Source of the DNA: Methylobacterium sp. 17Sr1-1
GTDB taxonomy: Bacteria; Pseudomonadota; Alphaproteobacteria; Rhizobiales; Beijerinckiaceae
Length of the DNA stretch: 64,000 nt
Reading direction: 5' to 3'
Assembly (NCBI RefSeq): GCF_003173775.1
Contig: NZ_CP029552.1
Span: 6,097,001 to 6,161,000 of the forward strand
Shown here piece after piece: positions 27,103 through 35,450 of the stretch. Every line of letters starts with the position of its first letter. The first letter of the stretch is position 1. The translations under genes were made by a program, and so were the position numbers. The notes under the pieces were generated by a model that was not told the origin of the DNA, ran no database searches, and saw only the letters and a program-made list of their open reading frames with translations.

Positions 27103-28311
27103 GTGGCGAACGAGGGAGGCCGGCCCGTGCCGACCGCACCCATCACGCGGGGGGCCGATCCGGCCCGCGTCGCGGTCGAGCGCGCGCGCGACGGGATCGC
27201 CGCGCGCCTCGCCGGCCGCTGGACCGCCGACCAGGCCCCCGCCGTCGAGGCCGCCTCCGCCGAGATGCTGGCCGCTGCAAGTCCTGCCTGTGCAAGTACT
27301 GCCGGTGCAAGTCCTGCCGTCGGCTTGCCCCTCGTCATCGACCTCTCGGGCCTCGCCCGCCTCGACACCCTCGGCGCCTGGGTGCTGGAGCGGACCCGCG
27401 CCGCCCTTCCGGCCGGCACGACCTACGCGGGCGCCTCCCCCGAGCACCTGATCCTCCTGCGCGAGGTCGCCTACCGCGAGGCGGCGCCGGCGTCGCGCCG
27501 CCGGCGCTTCCACCCCCTCGATCCGGTCGCGAGCCTGGGCGCGGGGGTGCGCAGCCTCGGCCGCGAGGGCCTGTCCGGGCTCGCCTTCCTGGGCGAGGTG
27601 GTGGCGGGCTGCCTGCGGGTGCTCGCCCGCCCGCGCAGCTTCCGCGGACCGGCGCTCGTCAACCAGATCGAGCAGATCGCCTTGCGCGGCGCGCCGATCA
27701 TCATGCTGATCTCGTTCCTGGTCGGCTGCATCGTCACCCAGCAGGGCATCATCCAGCTCCAGCGCTTCGGGGCCCAGACCTACGTCGTCAACATGATCGG
27801 CATCCTCACCCTGCGCGAGCTCGGGGTGCTGCTCACCTCGATCATGGTGGCGGGGCGCTCCGGCTCGGCCTTCACGGCGGAGATCGGCTCGATGCGGATG
27901 CGCGAGGAGGTCGATGCGCTGCGCGTCATGGGCCTCGACCCGATCGAGATCCTGATCGTCCCGCGCATCATCGCCTTGATGCTCGCCCTGCCGATGCTGG
28001 CCTTCCTGGCCGATCTCGCGGCGCTCGCCGGCGGCGCGATGACCTCGTTCCTCTATGGCGGCCTGTCGCTCGAGGCGTTCACCTTCCGGCTCCAGAACGC
28101 GATCGGCTTTCGGCACCTCGCCATCGGGTTGATCAAGGCGCCGTTCATGGCGCTGATCATCGGCATCATCGCCTCGGTCGAGGGGTTCATGGTCGAGGGC
28201 TCGGCCGAGTCGCTCGGCCGCCACGTCACCGCCTCAGTCGTCAAGTCTATCTTCATGGTCATCGTCCTCGATGGGCTCTTCGCGGTGTTCTTCGCGGCCA
28301 TCGACTTCTGA
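27103..28311 (+). CDS. MlaE-family lipid ABC transporter permease with N-terminal STAS-like domain
   Basis: This is the permease subunit of an Mla-type system that moves phospholipids between the inner and outer membranes. Residues about 20-125 look like a STAS domain (LVIDLSGLARLDTLGAWVLE), supplying in cis what E. coli provides as separate MlaB. Residues about 150-400 are the MlaE permease (NQIEQIALRGAPIIMLISF, VAGRSGSAFTAEIGSMRM, EEVDALRVMGLDPI). It starts at GTG. The ATPase, MCE and lipoprotein genes follow directly, giving a complete transport operon without an MlaC-like periplasmic carrier. Confidence 0.94.
   Translation: MANEGGRPVPTAPITRGADPARVAVERARDGIAARLAGRWTADQAPAVEAASAEMLAAASPACASTAGASPAVGLPLVIDLSGLARLDTLGAWVLERTRAALPAGTTYAGASPEHLILLREVAYREAAPASRRRRFHPLDPVASLGAGVRSLGREGLSGLAFLGEVVAGCLRVLARPRSFRGPALVNQIEQIALRGAPIIMLISFLVGCIVTQQGIIQLQRFGAQTYVVNMIGILTLRELGVLLTSIMVAGRSGSAFTAEIGSMRMREEVDALRVMGLDPIEILIVPRIIALMLALPMLAFLADLAALAGGAMTSFLYGGLSLEAFTFRLQNAIGFRHLAIGLIKAPFMALIIGIIASVEGFMVEGSAESLGRHVTASVVKSIFMVIVLDGLFAVFFAAIDF
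27276..27320 (+). repeat. Three 15-bp in-frame repeats in the permease gene
   Basis: Three consecutive 15-bp units of the TGCAAGTCCTGCC type lie at 27276-27290, 27291-27305 and 27306-27320. They encode an Ala/Ser/Pro/Cys-rich stretch inside the STAS-like domain. In-frame units like this can gain or lose copies by slippage without breaking the gene. Confidence 0.75.
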
Positions 28312-28328
28312 GCGAGGCGACCCTGTCC

Positions 28329-29183
28329 TTGGCGATCACGAGCCCCACCCATCCTGCACCGGCGAGCCGCGACGCGATCATCCGGGTGCGCGACCTCGTG
28401 GTCGGATTCGGCGACCGCACGGTGCTCAAGGGCCTGAACCTCGACATCCGCCGGGGGGAGATCCTGGGCTTCGTCGGCCCGTCCGGCCAGGGCAAGTCGG
28501 TGCTCACCCGCACGCTGCTCGGCCTGGTGCCGAAGCGCTCCGGCACGATCGAGGTGTTCGGCGAGGACGTCGACCGCCTGAGCCTCGCCCAGCGCCGGGT
28601 GATCGAGCGGCGCTGGGGCGTGCTGTTTCAGCAGGGCGCGCTGTTCTCGGCGCTCACCGTCAAGCAGAACATCCAGGTGCCGATGCGCGAGCACCTGAAG
28701 CTCTCCGAGCGCCTGCTCGACGAGTTCGCCCGGCTCAAGATCGAGATGGTGGGCCTCAAGCCCGATGCCGCCGACAAGCTGCCCTCCGAACTCTCCGGCG
28801 GCATGATCAAGCGCGCAGCCCTCGCCCGGGCGCTGGCCCTCGACCCGGAGGTGCTCTTCCTCGACGAGCCGACCTCGGGCCTCGACCCGATCGGCGCCGG
28901 CGAGTTCGACGAGCTGGTGGCGACGCTCCAGCGCACCCTCGGGCTGACCGTGTTCATGGTCACCCACGACCTCGACAGCCTCTACACCGCCTGCGACCGC
29001 ATCGCGGCGCTCGGCGACGGGCAGATCATCGCCGAGGGACCGATCGACGCGATGCTCGCCTCCGATCACCCCTGGCTGCGCTCCTACTTCCACGGCAAGC
29101 GCGCCCGCTCGATCGTGGTGCCGGATTATCGAGATCCCGCCGGTCACGCGTCATCCCGCGGATCTGTGGAGGGGTTCGCCTGA
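28329..29183 (+). CDS. MlaF-family lipid ABC transporter ATPase
   Basis: This ~284-residue ATPase subunit powers the MlaE-type permease encoded just upstream. Motifs are Walker A GPSGQGKSVLT, the MlaF-typical LFQQGALFSALTV, signature LSGGMIKRAALARAL, Walker B EVLFLDEPTSGLDPI and the H-loop in MVTHDLDSL. No ATG or GTG lies upstream of the first beta strand. The best start is TTG at 28329, about 11 bases after AGCGAGG; the frame also reads back through a CTG that overlaps the permease stop. The start is therefore uncertain, but overlap implies translational coupling. Confidence 0.93.
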   Translation: MAITSPTHPAPASRDAIIRVRDLVVGFGDRTVLKGLNLDIRRGEILGFVGPSGQGKSVLTRTLLGLVPKRSGTIEVFGEDVDRLSLAQRRVIERRWGVLFQQGALFSALTVKQNIQVPMREHLKLSERLLDEFARLKIEMVGLKPDAADKLPSELSGGMIKRAALARALALDPEVLFLDEPTSGLDPIGAGEFDELVATLQRTLGLTVFMVTHDLDSLYTACDRIAALGDGQIIAEGPIDAMLASDHPWLRSYFHGKRARSIVVPDYRDPAGHASSRGSVEGFA

Positions 29184-29233
29184 TGTGCGCTCCCGCACCC
29201 TGCGGCCAGCAGCCCGCCCTTAAGCTTGGCAGC

Positions 29234-29263
29234 CTAGGCCATGCCACTCTAGGCCATGCCACT
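29234..29263. repeat. Two perfect 15-bp direct repeats before the MCE gene
   Basis: CTAGGCCATGCCACT occurs twice back to back in the 131-bp gap between the ATPase and MCE genes. It could be a slippage product or a paired protein-binding site; nothing else in the gap is recognised. Confidence 0.6.
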
Positions 29264-29314
29264 TGGGCGTGTGGTCCGCTTCCCGCCCCGCACGAGCACG
29301 GAAACCGTTAAGGC

Positions 29315-30394
29315 ATGGAAACCCGCGCCAACAACGTCCTGATCGGGGCCTTCACGCTGGCGGTGATCGCGCTCGGCTTCGTCTTCGCGTTCTGGCTGCG
29401 CGGCAGTTCCGCGAACCAGGCCCGGATGCCGGTGCGCGTCGTGTTCTCCGGCGGCGTCGGGGGCCTAGCCAAGGGGGCGGTCGTCACCTTCAACGGCATC
29501 CGCGTCGGCGAGGCGACCGACGTGCGGCTGCTGCCGCAGGACCCGCGCCGGGTGACGGCGATCATCGAGGTCAATCGCGGCACGCCTCTGCGCGTCGACA
29601 CCCGCGCCCGCCTCGACATGACGATGCTGACCGGCGTCGCCTCGATCGCCCTCGTCGGCGGCAGCGCCGACGCGGCGCCGCTGGCCCCGACCACCAACGA
29701 TCCGGTGCCGACCATCTACGCCGACGCCGCCGACATCCAGGACCTGATGGTGGCCGCCCGCACCATCGCGCAGCGCGCCGACGACATGCTCCAGCGCCTC
29801 GACCGGGTGGTCGCCGGCAACGAGGGCGCGATCAATCGCACGCTCGCCAATGTCGAGCGCTTCTCCAAGACCCTCGGCGACAGTGCGCCGGCCCTCGACG
29901 CCCTGACGAAGGCGGTGGACGGCCGCAAGCTCGCGAGTCTGATCGACAACGCCGACAAGTTCTCCTCTGCGCTTGCCGCCGCCTCGCCGGACGTCCAGGC
30001 CGGCATCCACGATGCGCGGACGCTCGCGGGCAAGCTCAACGTCTCCGCCGACCGGCTCGACGCCGTGATGAAGGGCGCCGAGGGCTTCCTCGGCTCGGCT
30101 TCGGGCGATGCCGGCAAGAGCACCTTCGCCGAGGTGCGCGACGCCGCGATCTCGATCCGCGAGGCGGGCCGCGCCTTCCGGGTGATGTCGGAGAACCTCG
30201 ACAAGCGCACCGCCACCCTGACCCAGAGCGTCAGCCGCCTCAGCGGCACCGGCCGGCGCGAGGTCCAGACCCTCGCCACCGACGGCCAGCGCACCCTCAA
30301 CAGCCTCAACAGCGCCGTGCGCAACATCGAGCGCGACCCGTCCCAGGTGATCTTCGGCGGCAAGCCGTCGTTGCCCGAATACAACGGTCGCTGA
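29315..30394 (+). CDS. MCE/MlaD-family lipid-binding protein
   Basis: This 359-residue protein is anchored by one N-terminal helix (VLIGAFTLAVIALGFVFAFWL). An MCE domain follows at about residues 38-115 (VVFSGGVGGLAKGAVVTFNG), and then a long helical C-terminal part (about 130-345). MCE proteins form a hexameric ring that handles phospholipids for the MlaE/MlaF transporter. The extended helical tail is longer than in E. coli MlaD (183 residues) and may form a needle or barrel reaching into the periplasm. Its place after permease and ATPase genes supports this role. Confidence 0.94.
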   Translation: METRANNVLIGAFTLAVIALGFVFAFWLRGSSANQARMPVRVVFSGGVGGLAKGAVVTFNGIRVGEATDVRLLPQDPRRVTAIIEVNRGTPLRVDTRARLDMTMLTGVASIALVGGSADAAPLAPTTNDPVPTIYADAADIQDLMVAARTIAQRADDMLQRLDRVVAGNEGAINRTLANVERFSKTLGDSAPALDALTKAVDGRKLASLIDNADKFSSALAAASPDVQAGIHDARTLAGKLNVSADRLDAVMKGAEGFLGSASGDAGKSTFAEVRDAAISIREAGRAFRVMSENLDKRTATLTQSVSRLSGTGRREVQTLATDGQRTLNSLNSAVRNIERDPSQVIFGGKPSLPEYNGR

Positions 30395-30513
30395 CCATGT
30401 TGCAGTGCGGCCTCGTGGCGGTTGCACCCGTGCGGCCGGCCGGGCGTTGTCAGCCCATATCTGGTCAAGCTTCCGGGCCCGTCCCGGCCCCGCCTTCCGG
30501 TCCGCCCGCTCCC

Positions 30514-31128
30514 ATGCTCCTCACGGCCCCCTCCCCGCGCCGCGCTCCCGGTCGTCTCGCCGCCGGCTGTCTCGCGGCTGCCCTGGCCCTGCTCCTCGGT
30601 GCCTGCGGCAGCGGCGCCGTGCCGACCACCTTCGACCTCACCGCCCTGCCGGGCGCGGCCCGCAGCGGTGCCGCCCGGCGCTCGATCGTGGTGGCCGAGC
30701 CGGTCGGCCTGCAGCCCTTCGAGGCCGACCGGATCATCGTGCGCGAGCCCGGCGGCGCGGTGTCCTATCTCGGCGGCGGCCAATGGGCCGACCGGCTGCC
30801 GCGCCTCGTCCAGACCCGGCTGATCCAGAGTCTCGAGAACGCCAACCGGCTGAAATCCGTCAGCCGCCCCGGCGACAAGGTCGCGGCCGACACGATCCTG
30901 ATCACGGAACTCCGCGCCTTCGACATCAATGCCGGCACCCGCGAGGCGGTGGTCGACCTCTCGGCCAAGCTGATCCAGGAGAGCAGCGGCACGGTGGTGG
31001 CCGCCAAGGTGTTCCAGGCCCGGGTGCCGGTGGCGGGGGTGAACGCGCCGGTGGCGGCGAACGGGCTCGACCGGGCCTTGTCGATGGTGCTGGCCGACAT
31101 GGTGCGGTGGATCAACGCCGGGGGGTGA
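30514..31128 (+). CDS. ABC-type transport auxiliary lipoprotein (PqiC/DUF330-like)
   Basis: This 204-residue secreted lipoprotein has an N-terminal signal peptide ending in a lipobox, LLLGAC, with the acylated cysteine near residue 29. The mature part resembles the PqiC/YmbA family (TTFDLTALPGAA, then VAEPVGLQPFEADRIIVREP and LPRLVQTRLIQSLENANR). Such lipoproteins sit at the outer membrane as receivers for MCE-based lipid bridges. It closes the operon begun by the MlaE gene, 119 bp after the MCE gene. The ATG gives a proper signal peptide; the longer upstream frame does not. Confidence 0.9.
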   Translation: MLLTAPSPRRAPGRLAAGCLAAALALLLGACGSGAVPTTFDLTALPGAARSGAARRSIVVAEPVGLQPFEADRIIVREPGGAVSYLGGGQWADRLPRLVQTRLIQSLENANRLKSVSRPGDKVAADTILITELRAFDINAGTREAVVDLSAKLIQESSGTVVAAKVFQARVPVAGVNAPVAANGLDRALSMVLADMVRWINAGG

Positions 31129-31189
31129 GGGTCAAATCCGGCCCGCACTGCGGGTGCTGTTCTGATGCTCCAGCGGCAATCTCGCCGTC

Positions 31190-31657
31190 ATGAAGGCCGT
31201 GCTGCTCCTCAGAGAGCGACTCGCGCTGACACCCGACGCTTTTGCCGAACTCGTGGTGTGGCGGGTGCCGAGGCCGGTCGTGGGCAGTCGGCACAGCTTC
31301 AAGTACCGTCTCGCTCTCGTCGTGGAAGTGCAGTGCGTGCTGCGCTATGACAATGAGGCAGGCAAGGGTGATCATAAGCACATCGGTGCCGAAGAGCTTC
31401 CCTTTGCGTTTGCCGGCATCAATGATCTGCTCGCCGCGTTCTGGCGCGATTTTCCGCGGAGAGCCGCAGGGCGCGTTCATCTCCTTCGCCTCGGTCGAGC
31501 TGCTCTGGACCGTGATGACGCCGCAACGTTGGGAGCTGTTGCGCGCCCTGGTCGGCCGCGATCCGCTACCGCTCCCGGCCCTGGCGGATGTGTTGAGTCG
31601 CGACGACGACGCGGTGCGGGCCGACATCGACGCGCTGAGGAAGGCCGGTGTCGTTGA
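31190..31657 (+). CDS. TumE-like toxin with read-through C-terminus
   Basis: This 155-residue frame has a first ~90 residues resembling the TumE toxin family: VVWRVPRPVVGSRHSFKYRL, then RYDNEAGKGDHKHIG and LPFAFAGINDLLAAFWRDF. TumE proteins normally stop near this point (about 100-115 residues). Here the frame runs on for about 65 more Arg-rich residues that look like the antitoxin sequence read out of frame. The next frame overlaps it by 236 bp. This suggests an indel or deletion at the toxin-antitoxin junction, so the product may be extended or non-functional. The family call comes from motif memory, not alignment. Confidence 0.65.
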   Translation: MKAVLLLRERLALTPDAFAELVVWRVPRPVVGSRHSFKYRLALVVEVQCVLRYDNEAGKGDHKHIGAEELPFAFAGINDLLAAFWRDFPRRAAGRVHLLRLGRAALDRDDAATLGAVARPGRPRSATAPGPGGCVESRRRRGAGRHRRAEEGRCR

Positions 31658-31733
31658 ATCGGGATCAAACGACCGGATCAGCTTCCCGTTCGATTCGGTC
31701 CATGTCGACTTCACGATGGGCCGGGCCGCCTGA
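31422..31733 (+). CDS. TumA-like antitoxin (HVO_A0114-type DNA-binding), N-terminally shortened
   Basis: This 103-residue frame begins at an ATG inside the toxin-like gene. Its body matches the antitoxin partner of TumE: GEPQGAFISFASVELLWTVM, TPQRWELLRALVGRD, a winged-helix region with DAVRADIDALRKAGVVE, and the C-terminal FPFDSVHVDFTM. The usual N-terminal ~30 residues are missing; the first ten residues look like out-of-frame toxin sequence. A trace of the expected FWRDF motif lies in the other frame immediately before, which fits a frameshift or small deletion. It may still be made by coupling to toxin translation. Confidence 0.65.
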   Translation: MICSPRSGAIFRGEPQGAFISFASVELLWTVMTPQRWELLRALVGRDPLPLPALADVLSRDDDAVRADIDALRKAGVVESGSNDRISFPFDSVHVDFTMGRAA

Positions 31734-31745
31734 CCCTCCGAGCCC

Positions 31746-32366
31746 CTACTCCATCACCGCCGCCTTCATGATCACCACCATGAAGGCGCGCCCCGTCCCC
31801 TCGCTGATGCAGCGCACGGTGTGGGGCCGGTCGCAGCGGTAGCGCAGGGTCTCGCCGGCTCGCGCCCGCTGCACGGCGCCGGCCACGTCGACCTCGAACT
31901 CCCCCTCGGTGACCGACAGGCACTCGACCGAGCCGCGCTGGTGCGCGTCGGAATCGAGCACGCCGCCGGGATCGGCCGAGAGGTCGTACCATTGCAGCCA
32001 CTCGACGGTCTTGATCCAGCCGATGATGGCGAGCCGCATCCGTCCGTCGTCGGAGACCAGGATCGGCGTGTCGGCTCGCGACGACTTCTCGATGAAGGGT
32101 TCTTCGTCGCCGGTGGCGAGCACCCGCTCGATCGAGACGTCGAGAGCCTGGCTCAGGCGCCAGATCGTGGCCAGCGTCGGGTTGGTCTCGTTGCGCTCGA
32201 TCTGGCTGATGATCGACTTCGCCACGCCCGATTGCTCGGCCAACTCGGAGAGCGACAGGTTGTAGGCCTTGCGCAGGCGCTGGATGGTCTTGCCGAGCTG
32301 CCCCGACAACACCTGCGCCCCGGTCATCAGGTCCTTGGGACGCTCCCGCCCCCGCTCGACGCCCAT
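31746..32366 (-). CDS. XRE-family regulator with C-terminal cupin domain
   Basis: This 206-residue transcriptional regulator has a helix-turn-helix at about residues 25-80 (RKAYNLSLSELAEQSGVAKS, then IISQIERNETNPTLATIWRL) and a cupin sensory domain at about 120-200. The start at 32366 has an AGGGCAGG Shine-Dalgarno; a longer open frame to 32513 adds unlikely residues. The family (PuuR/SutR-like) senses small ligands through the cupin, and the target is unknown. It follows thiE and thiD on the same strand after 137 bp, but links to thiamine control are speculative. Confidence 0.9.
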   Translation of the reverse strand: MGVERGRERPKDLMTGAQVLSGQLGKTIQRLRKAYNLSLSELAEQSGVAKSIISQIERNETNPTLATIWRLSQALDVSIERVLATGDEEPFIEKSSRADTPILVSDDGRMRLAIIGWIKTVEWLQWYDLSADPGGVLDSDAHQRGSVECLSVTEGEFEVDVAGAVQRARAGETLRYRCDRPHTVRCISEGTGRAFMVVIMKAAVME

Positions 32367-32503
32367 CGCCTGCCCTCGACCCCCGCTGGAGCACCCTGGG
32401 GGCGTTCCGCATACCGAACGCCCGTACGCTCCATCAAACGCAATCGCCCGGACGACGCAAGGGTTCATCCGGCCGCGCGGGCTGATTCCAGCGGGATGAC
32501 GCG

Positions 32504-33334
32504 TCAGTTCCACCAGGCATGGAAGTGGTGCACCGGCCCGTTGCCGTGACCGATCCGCAAGCGCTCGGAGGCGGCGAGCGCGGCGCTCAGGTAGGCCTTG
32601 GCCGCCTGCGCGGCGTCCGTCAGGGTAAGACCGCGGGCGAGACCGGCAGCGAGCGCCGCCGACAGGGTGCAGCCGGTGCCGTGGGTGTTGCGGGTCGCGA
32701 TCCGCGGTCCCTCCAGGCGCAGCACACGGTCGTCCGGCCCGACCAGAAGGTCGACACTCTTGGGGCCCGCTGCGTGGCCGCCCTTCATCAGCACCGCGCG
32801 CGGCCCGAGCCCCAGCAGGCGCCGTCCCTGGTCGAGCATCGCCGCCTCAGTCTCAGCGATGCCCTCCCCCAGCAGCACCGCCGCCTCGGGCAGGTTCGGG
32901 GTCAGCACCGCGGCGTGGGGCAGGAGCTTGCCGCGCAGGGCCTCGACGGCGGCGTCGGCGAGCAGCCGGTCCCCGCTCGTCGCCACCATCACCGGGTCGA
33001 GCACCAGGGGCAGGCCGGCGGCGTGGCGGGCGAGATTTTCGGCCACCGCGGCGATCACGGGCGCGCGCGACAGCATGCCGATCTTCACCGCCCGCACGTC
33101 GAGGTCGGTGAAGACGCTCTCGATCTGGCGGGCGACGAAGTCGGGATCGACGTCGTGGATCGCCTGCACGCCGCGCGTGTTCTGGGCGGTGAGCGCCGTG
33201 ATCACGCTGGCGCCGTAGACGCCGAGCGCCGAGAAGGTCTTAAGGTCGGCCTGGACGCCGGCGCCGCCGCCGGAATCCGAGCCCGCGATCGTGACGGCGA
33301 TCATGCCGGACCCGGCCTTGTCGAGCACGGTCAT
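32504..33334 (-). CDS. thiD: Hydroxymethylpyrimidine/phosphomethylpyrimidine kinase ThiD
   Basis: This 276-residue kinase phosphorylates HMP and then HMP-phosphate to give HMP diphosphate for thiamine synthesis. Ribokinase-fold motifs are present: substrate loop AGSDSGGGAGVQADLKTF, VLDPVMVATSGDRLL, LTPNLPEAAVLLG, VLMKGGH, and the anion-hole/catalytic motif RNTHGTGCTLSAALA. Length is typical. It lies 28 bp after thiE on the same strand, so the two are likely co-expressed, and thiE uses its product. Confidence 0.96.
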   Translation of the reverse strand: MTVLDKAGSGMIAVTIAGSDSGGGAGVQADLKTFSALGVYGASVITALTAQNTRGVQAIHDVDPDFVARQIESVFTDLDVRAVKIGMLSRAPVIAAVAENLARHAAGLPLVLDPVMVATSGDRLLADAAVEALRGKLLPHAAVLTPNLPEAAVLLGEGIAETEAAMLDQGRRLLGLGPRAVLMKGGHAAGPKSVDLLVGPDDRVLRLEGPRIATRNTHGTGCTLSAALAAGLARGLTLTDAAQAAKAYLSAALAASERLRIGHGNGPVHHFHAWWN

Positions 33335-33362
33335 GCCTGGTCTCCGATCGTGCGAAGCCCGA

Positions 33363-34067
33363 TCATGCCGAGCCTCGCGCCGCGAGCGCCCCGTCGATCA
33401 CCGCGCGCAGGTCCCGCGCCCGCGCCTCGACGTCGCGGCCGCTGCCGAACAGGGCCGAGATCAGGGCGATCCCGTCCGCGCCCGCGCCGATCGTCGCCGC
33501 GGCGTTGCTGCGGTCGATGCCCGCGATCGCCCCGACCGGCAGGCCGCCGCCGCGGGCGAGCCGCGCCCGGAACACGACGCGGTTGAGCCCGTCGAGCCCG
33601 ACCGGAGGATCGGGATTGTCCTTGCTGGTGGTGGCGAAGACGCCGCCGATGCAGGCGTAGTCGACCGGCAACCGGTAGAGCTCGTCGGCCTGGGCGGCGT
33701 TCTTCACGGTGAGTCCGACGATCGCCCCCCGCGGCAGCAGGCGCTTGGCGTCAGTCGGGTGCAGGTCCTCCTGGCCGAGATGCACGCCCTCGAGCCCGGC
33801 GGCGAGGGCGAGATCGACCCGGTCGTTCATCAGGAGCGGGACGCCGGTACCCTGGAGCGCCGCGTGGATCCGGCGCAGGCGGGCCACGGTCTCGCGGGCA
33901 TTGACGATGGTCTTCTCGCGGTACTGGAGCAGGGTGCAGCCCCCGGCCGCCGCCTCCGCCGCCATCCGGGCGAGGTGATCGGCGTCGCCGCCGCAGACCC
34001 CGACATCGAGGAGGCCGTAGAGCCGCAGGTCCACCGGCACGGTCGCGTGCCCACCGTCGGGCTTCAC
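33363..34067 (-). CDS. thiE: Thiamine phosphate synthase ThiE
   Basis: This 234-residue TIM-barrel enzyme joins HMP diphosphate and thiazole phosphate to make thiamine phosphate. Motifs are LLQYREKT for the pyrophosphate site, LLMNDRVDLAL, GVHLGQEDLHPTDAKRLLP, and ATTSKDNPDPPVGLDGL near the thiazole site. The GTG start at 34067 has GGAG eight bases upstream; the longer frame to 34190 has a low-complexity extension. No TPP-riboswitch core was seen ahead of it. It is followed by thiD at 28 bp. Confidence 0.94.
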   Translation of the reverse strand: MKPDGGHATVPVDLRLYGLLDVGVCGGDADHLARMAAEAAAGGCTLLQYREKTIVNARETVARLRRIHAALQGTGVPLLMNDRVDLALAAGLEGVHLGQEDLHPTDAKRLLPRGAIVGLTVKNAAQADELYRLPVDYACIGGVFATTSKDNPDPPVGLDGLNRVVFRARLARGGGLPVGAIAGIDRSNAAATIGAGADGIALISALFGSGRDVEARARDLRAVIDGALAARGSA

Positions 34068-34200
34068 GGGCGGGCTCCGGCGGGACGCGGGTAGGGACGT
34101 GCGGGCATCGAGGCGGTTCCCGGCTGGGCCCGGAACCCCGGGCCGATCGTTCGATCCCCCGGAGTAAGGGCGTGCGCGTGCGGGCGTCAACGGCTCGCGA

Positions 34201-35184
34201 TCAGCCCGCCCGCGCCCCGCCGGCCGCCGCCTCGCGGGCCCGCTCCACCACCAGGCGCCGCTCGCGCCAGACCACGAACACGCCGGCCGCCGCCACGATG
34301 CCGCCGCCCACCGCGATCGAGGCCGTGGGGAGCTGGCCGAACACGAACCAGCCGATCAGCACCGACCACAGCATCGTGGTGTATTCGAACGGCGCGACCA
34401 GCGAGGCGTCGCCGTGGCGATAGCTCTCGGTGAGCAGGATCTGGCCGATGCCGCCGAGCACGCCGACGACCAGGAACAGCGCCAGGTCCGACCAGCCGGG
34501 CATCCGCCAGCCGAGCGCCAGGGTCGAGAGGCCGAGGAGCGAGGTGAACAGGAAGAAGTAGAGCACGATGGCGCCGGTGCGCTCGGTGCCGGTGAGCTTG
34601 CGCACCTGGATCGTCGCCGCCGCCGAGCAGCCAGCCGCCAGGATGGCGAACAGCGCGCCGGTCGACCCGCCGCCGCCGGTCCCGCCGAATTCGAGGTGGG
34701 GGGCGAGCGTGATCAGCACGCCGAGGAAGCCGACCGAGACGCCGGCCCAGCGATAGGCCTGGACCCGCTCGCGCAGCACGACGGCCGCCAGCACCACCAC
34801 GAGGAGCGGCGAGGCGTAGCCGATCGCCACCGCGTCGGAGAGCGGCAGGAAGGACAGGCCGGCGAAGCCCGCGAACATCCCGCAGGCGCCGATGATGCTG
34901 CGCAGGACGTGGCCCTTGAGGTTCTGCGTCGCCACCGCCTCCCGCACGCCGCCCTGCCAGCGCAGCCACAGCAGCAGCGGCGCGATGGCGATGAAGGAGC
35001 GGAAGAACACGATCTCGCCGGTCGGGAACCGGTCGGCCAGCGTCTTCACGCCGGCGGACATCAGCGTGAAGGCCAGCGCCGAGAGGACCTTGAGCCCGAT
35101 GCCGAGATAGGGGCGGGCGGCCGCTCGTCCCGACGCGCCAGATCCGGTGACCGACCGGCCGGGGACGACGAGGGGGGCTGCCAT
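34201..35184 (-). CDS. EamA/DMT-family membrane transporter
   Basis: This 327-residue protein has about ten hydrophobic helices in two EamA repeats, starting near residue 28 (YLGIGLKVLSALAFTLMSAG). The stretch FRSFIAIAPLLLWLRW resembles the RarD/YdcZ-type transporters common in alphaproteobacteria. The substrate is unknown. It is divergent from the LpxH-like gene across a 266-bp region that probably holds both promoters. It differs clearly from the EamA gene at 8550, so it is not a recent duplicate. Confidence 0.88.
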   Translation of the reverse strand: MAAPLVVPGRSVTGSGASGRAAARPYLGIGLKVLSALAFTLMSAGVKTLADRFPTGEIVFFRSFIAIAPLLLWLRWQGGVREAVATQNLKGHVLRSIIGACGMFAGFAGLSFLPLSDAVAIGYASPLLVVVLAAVVLRERVQAYRWAGVSVGFLGVLITLAPHLEFGGTGGGGSTGALFAILAAGCSAAATIQVRKLTGTERTGAIVLYFFLFTSLLGLSTLALGWRMPGWSDLALFLVVGVLGGIGQILLTESYRHGDASLVAPFEYTTMLWSVLIGWFVFGQLPTASIAVGGGIVAAAGVFVVWRERRLVVERAREAAAGGARAG

Positions 35185-35450
35185 GGGCGGGGCGCTTTTC
35201 TTGAAACCGGGGGAGTGGCCGAGACCGCGGGAGCGCGGTGGGGCCGCTTGTCAGAACCACGAATCGCCACGGCCGAGGTAGAGGCGGGTGCGGGCGGCTG
35301 ACCTGCGCAATCCGCATGATGTGGATTAAGGCTCCGCAAACGAATTCGAGTCCCGGTCCCCGGCCAAGGTTCCGCCCGCGGCAGCCGCGTCATCAAAGTG
35401 ATACGCGAATAGGGTTTGGCTGGCGCGAGACGCCGCCAAGGAGATTGCAC

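Noticed and set aside
34068-34200. TPP riboswitch ahead of thiE-thiD
   Set aside because: No CTGAGA-type core or matching pairing element is visible in the leader on the minus strand.
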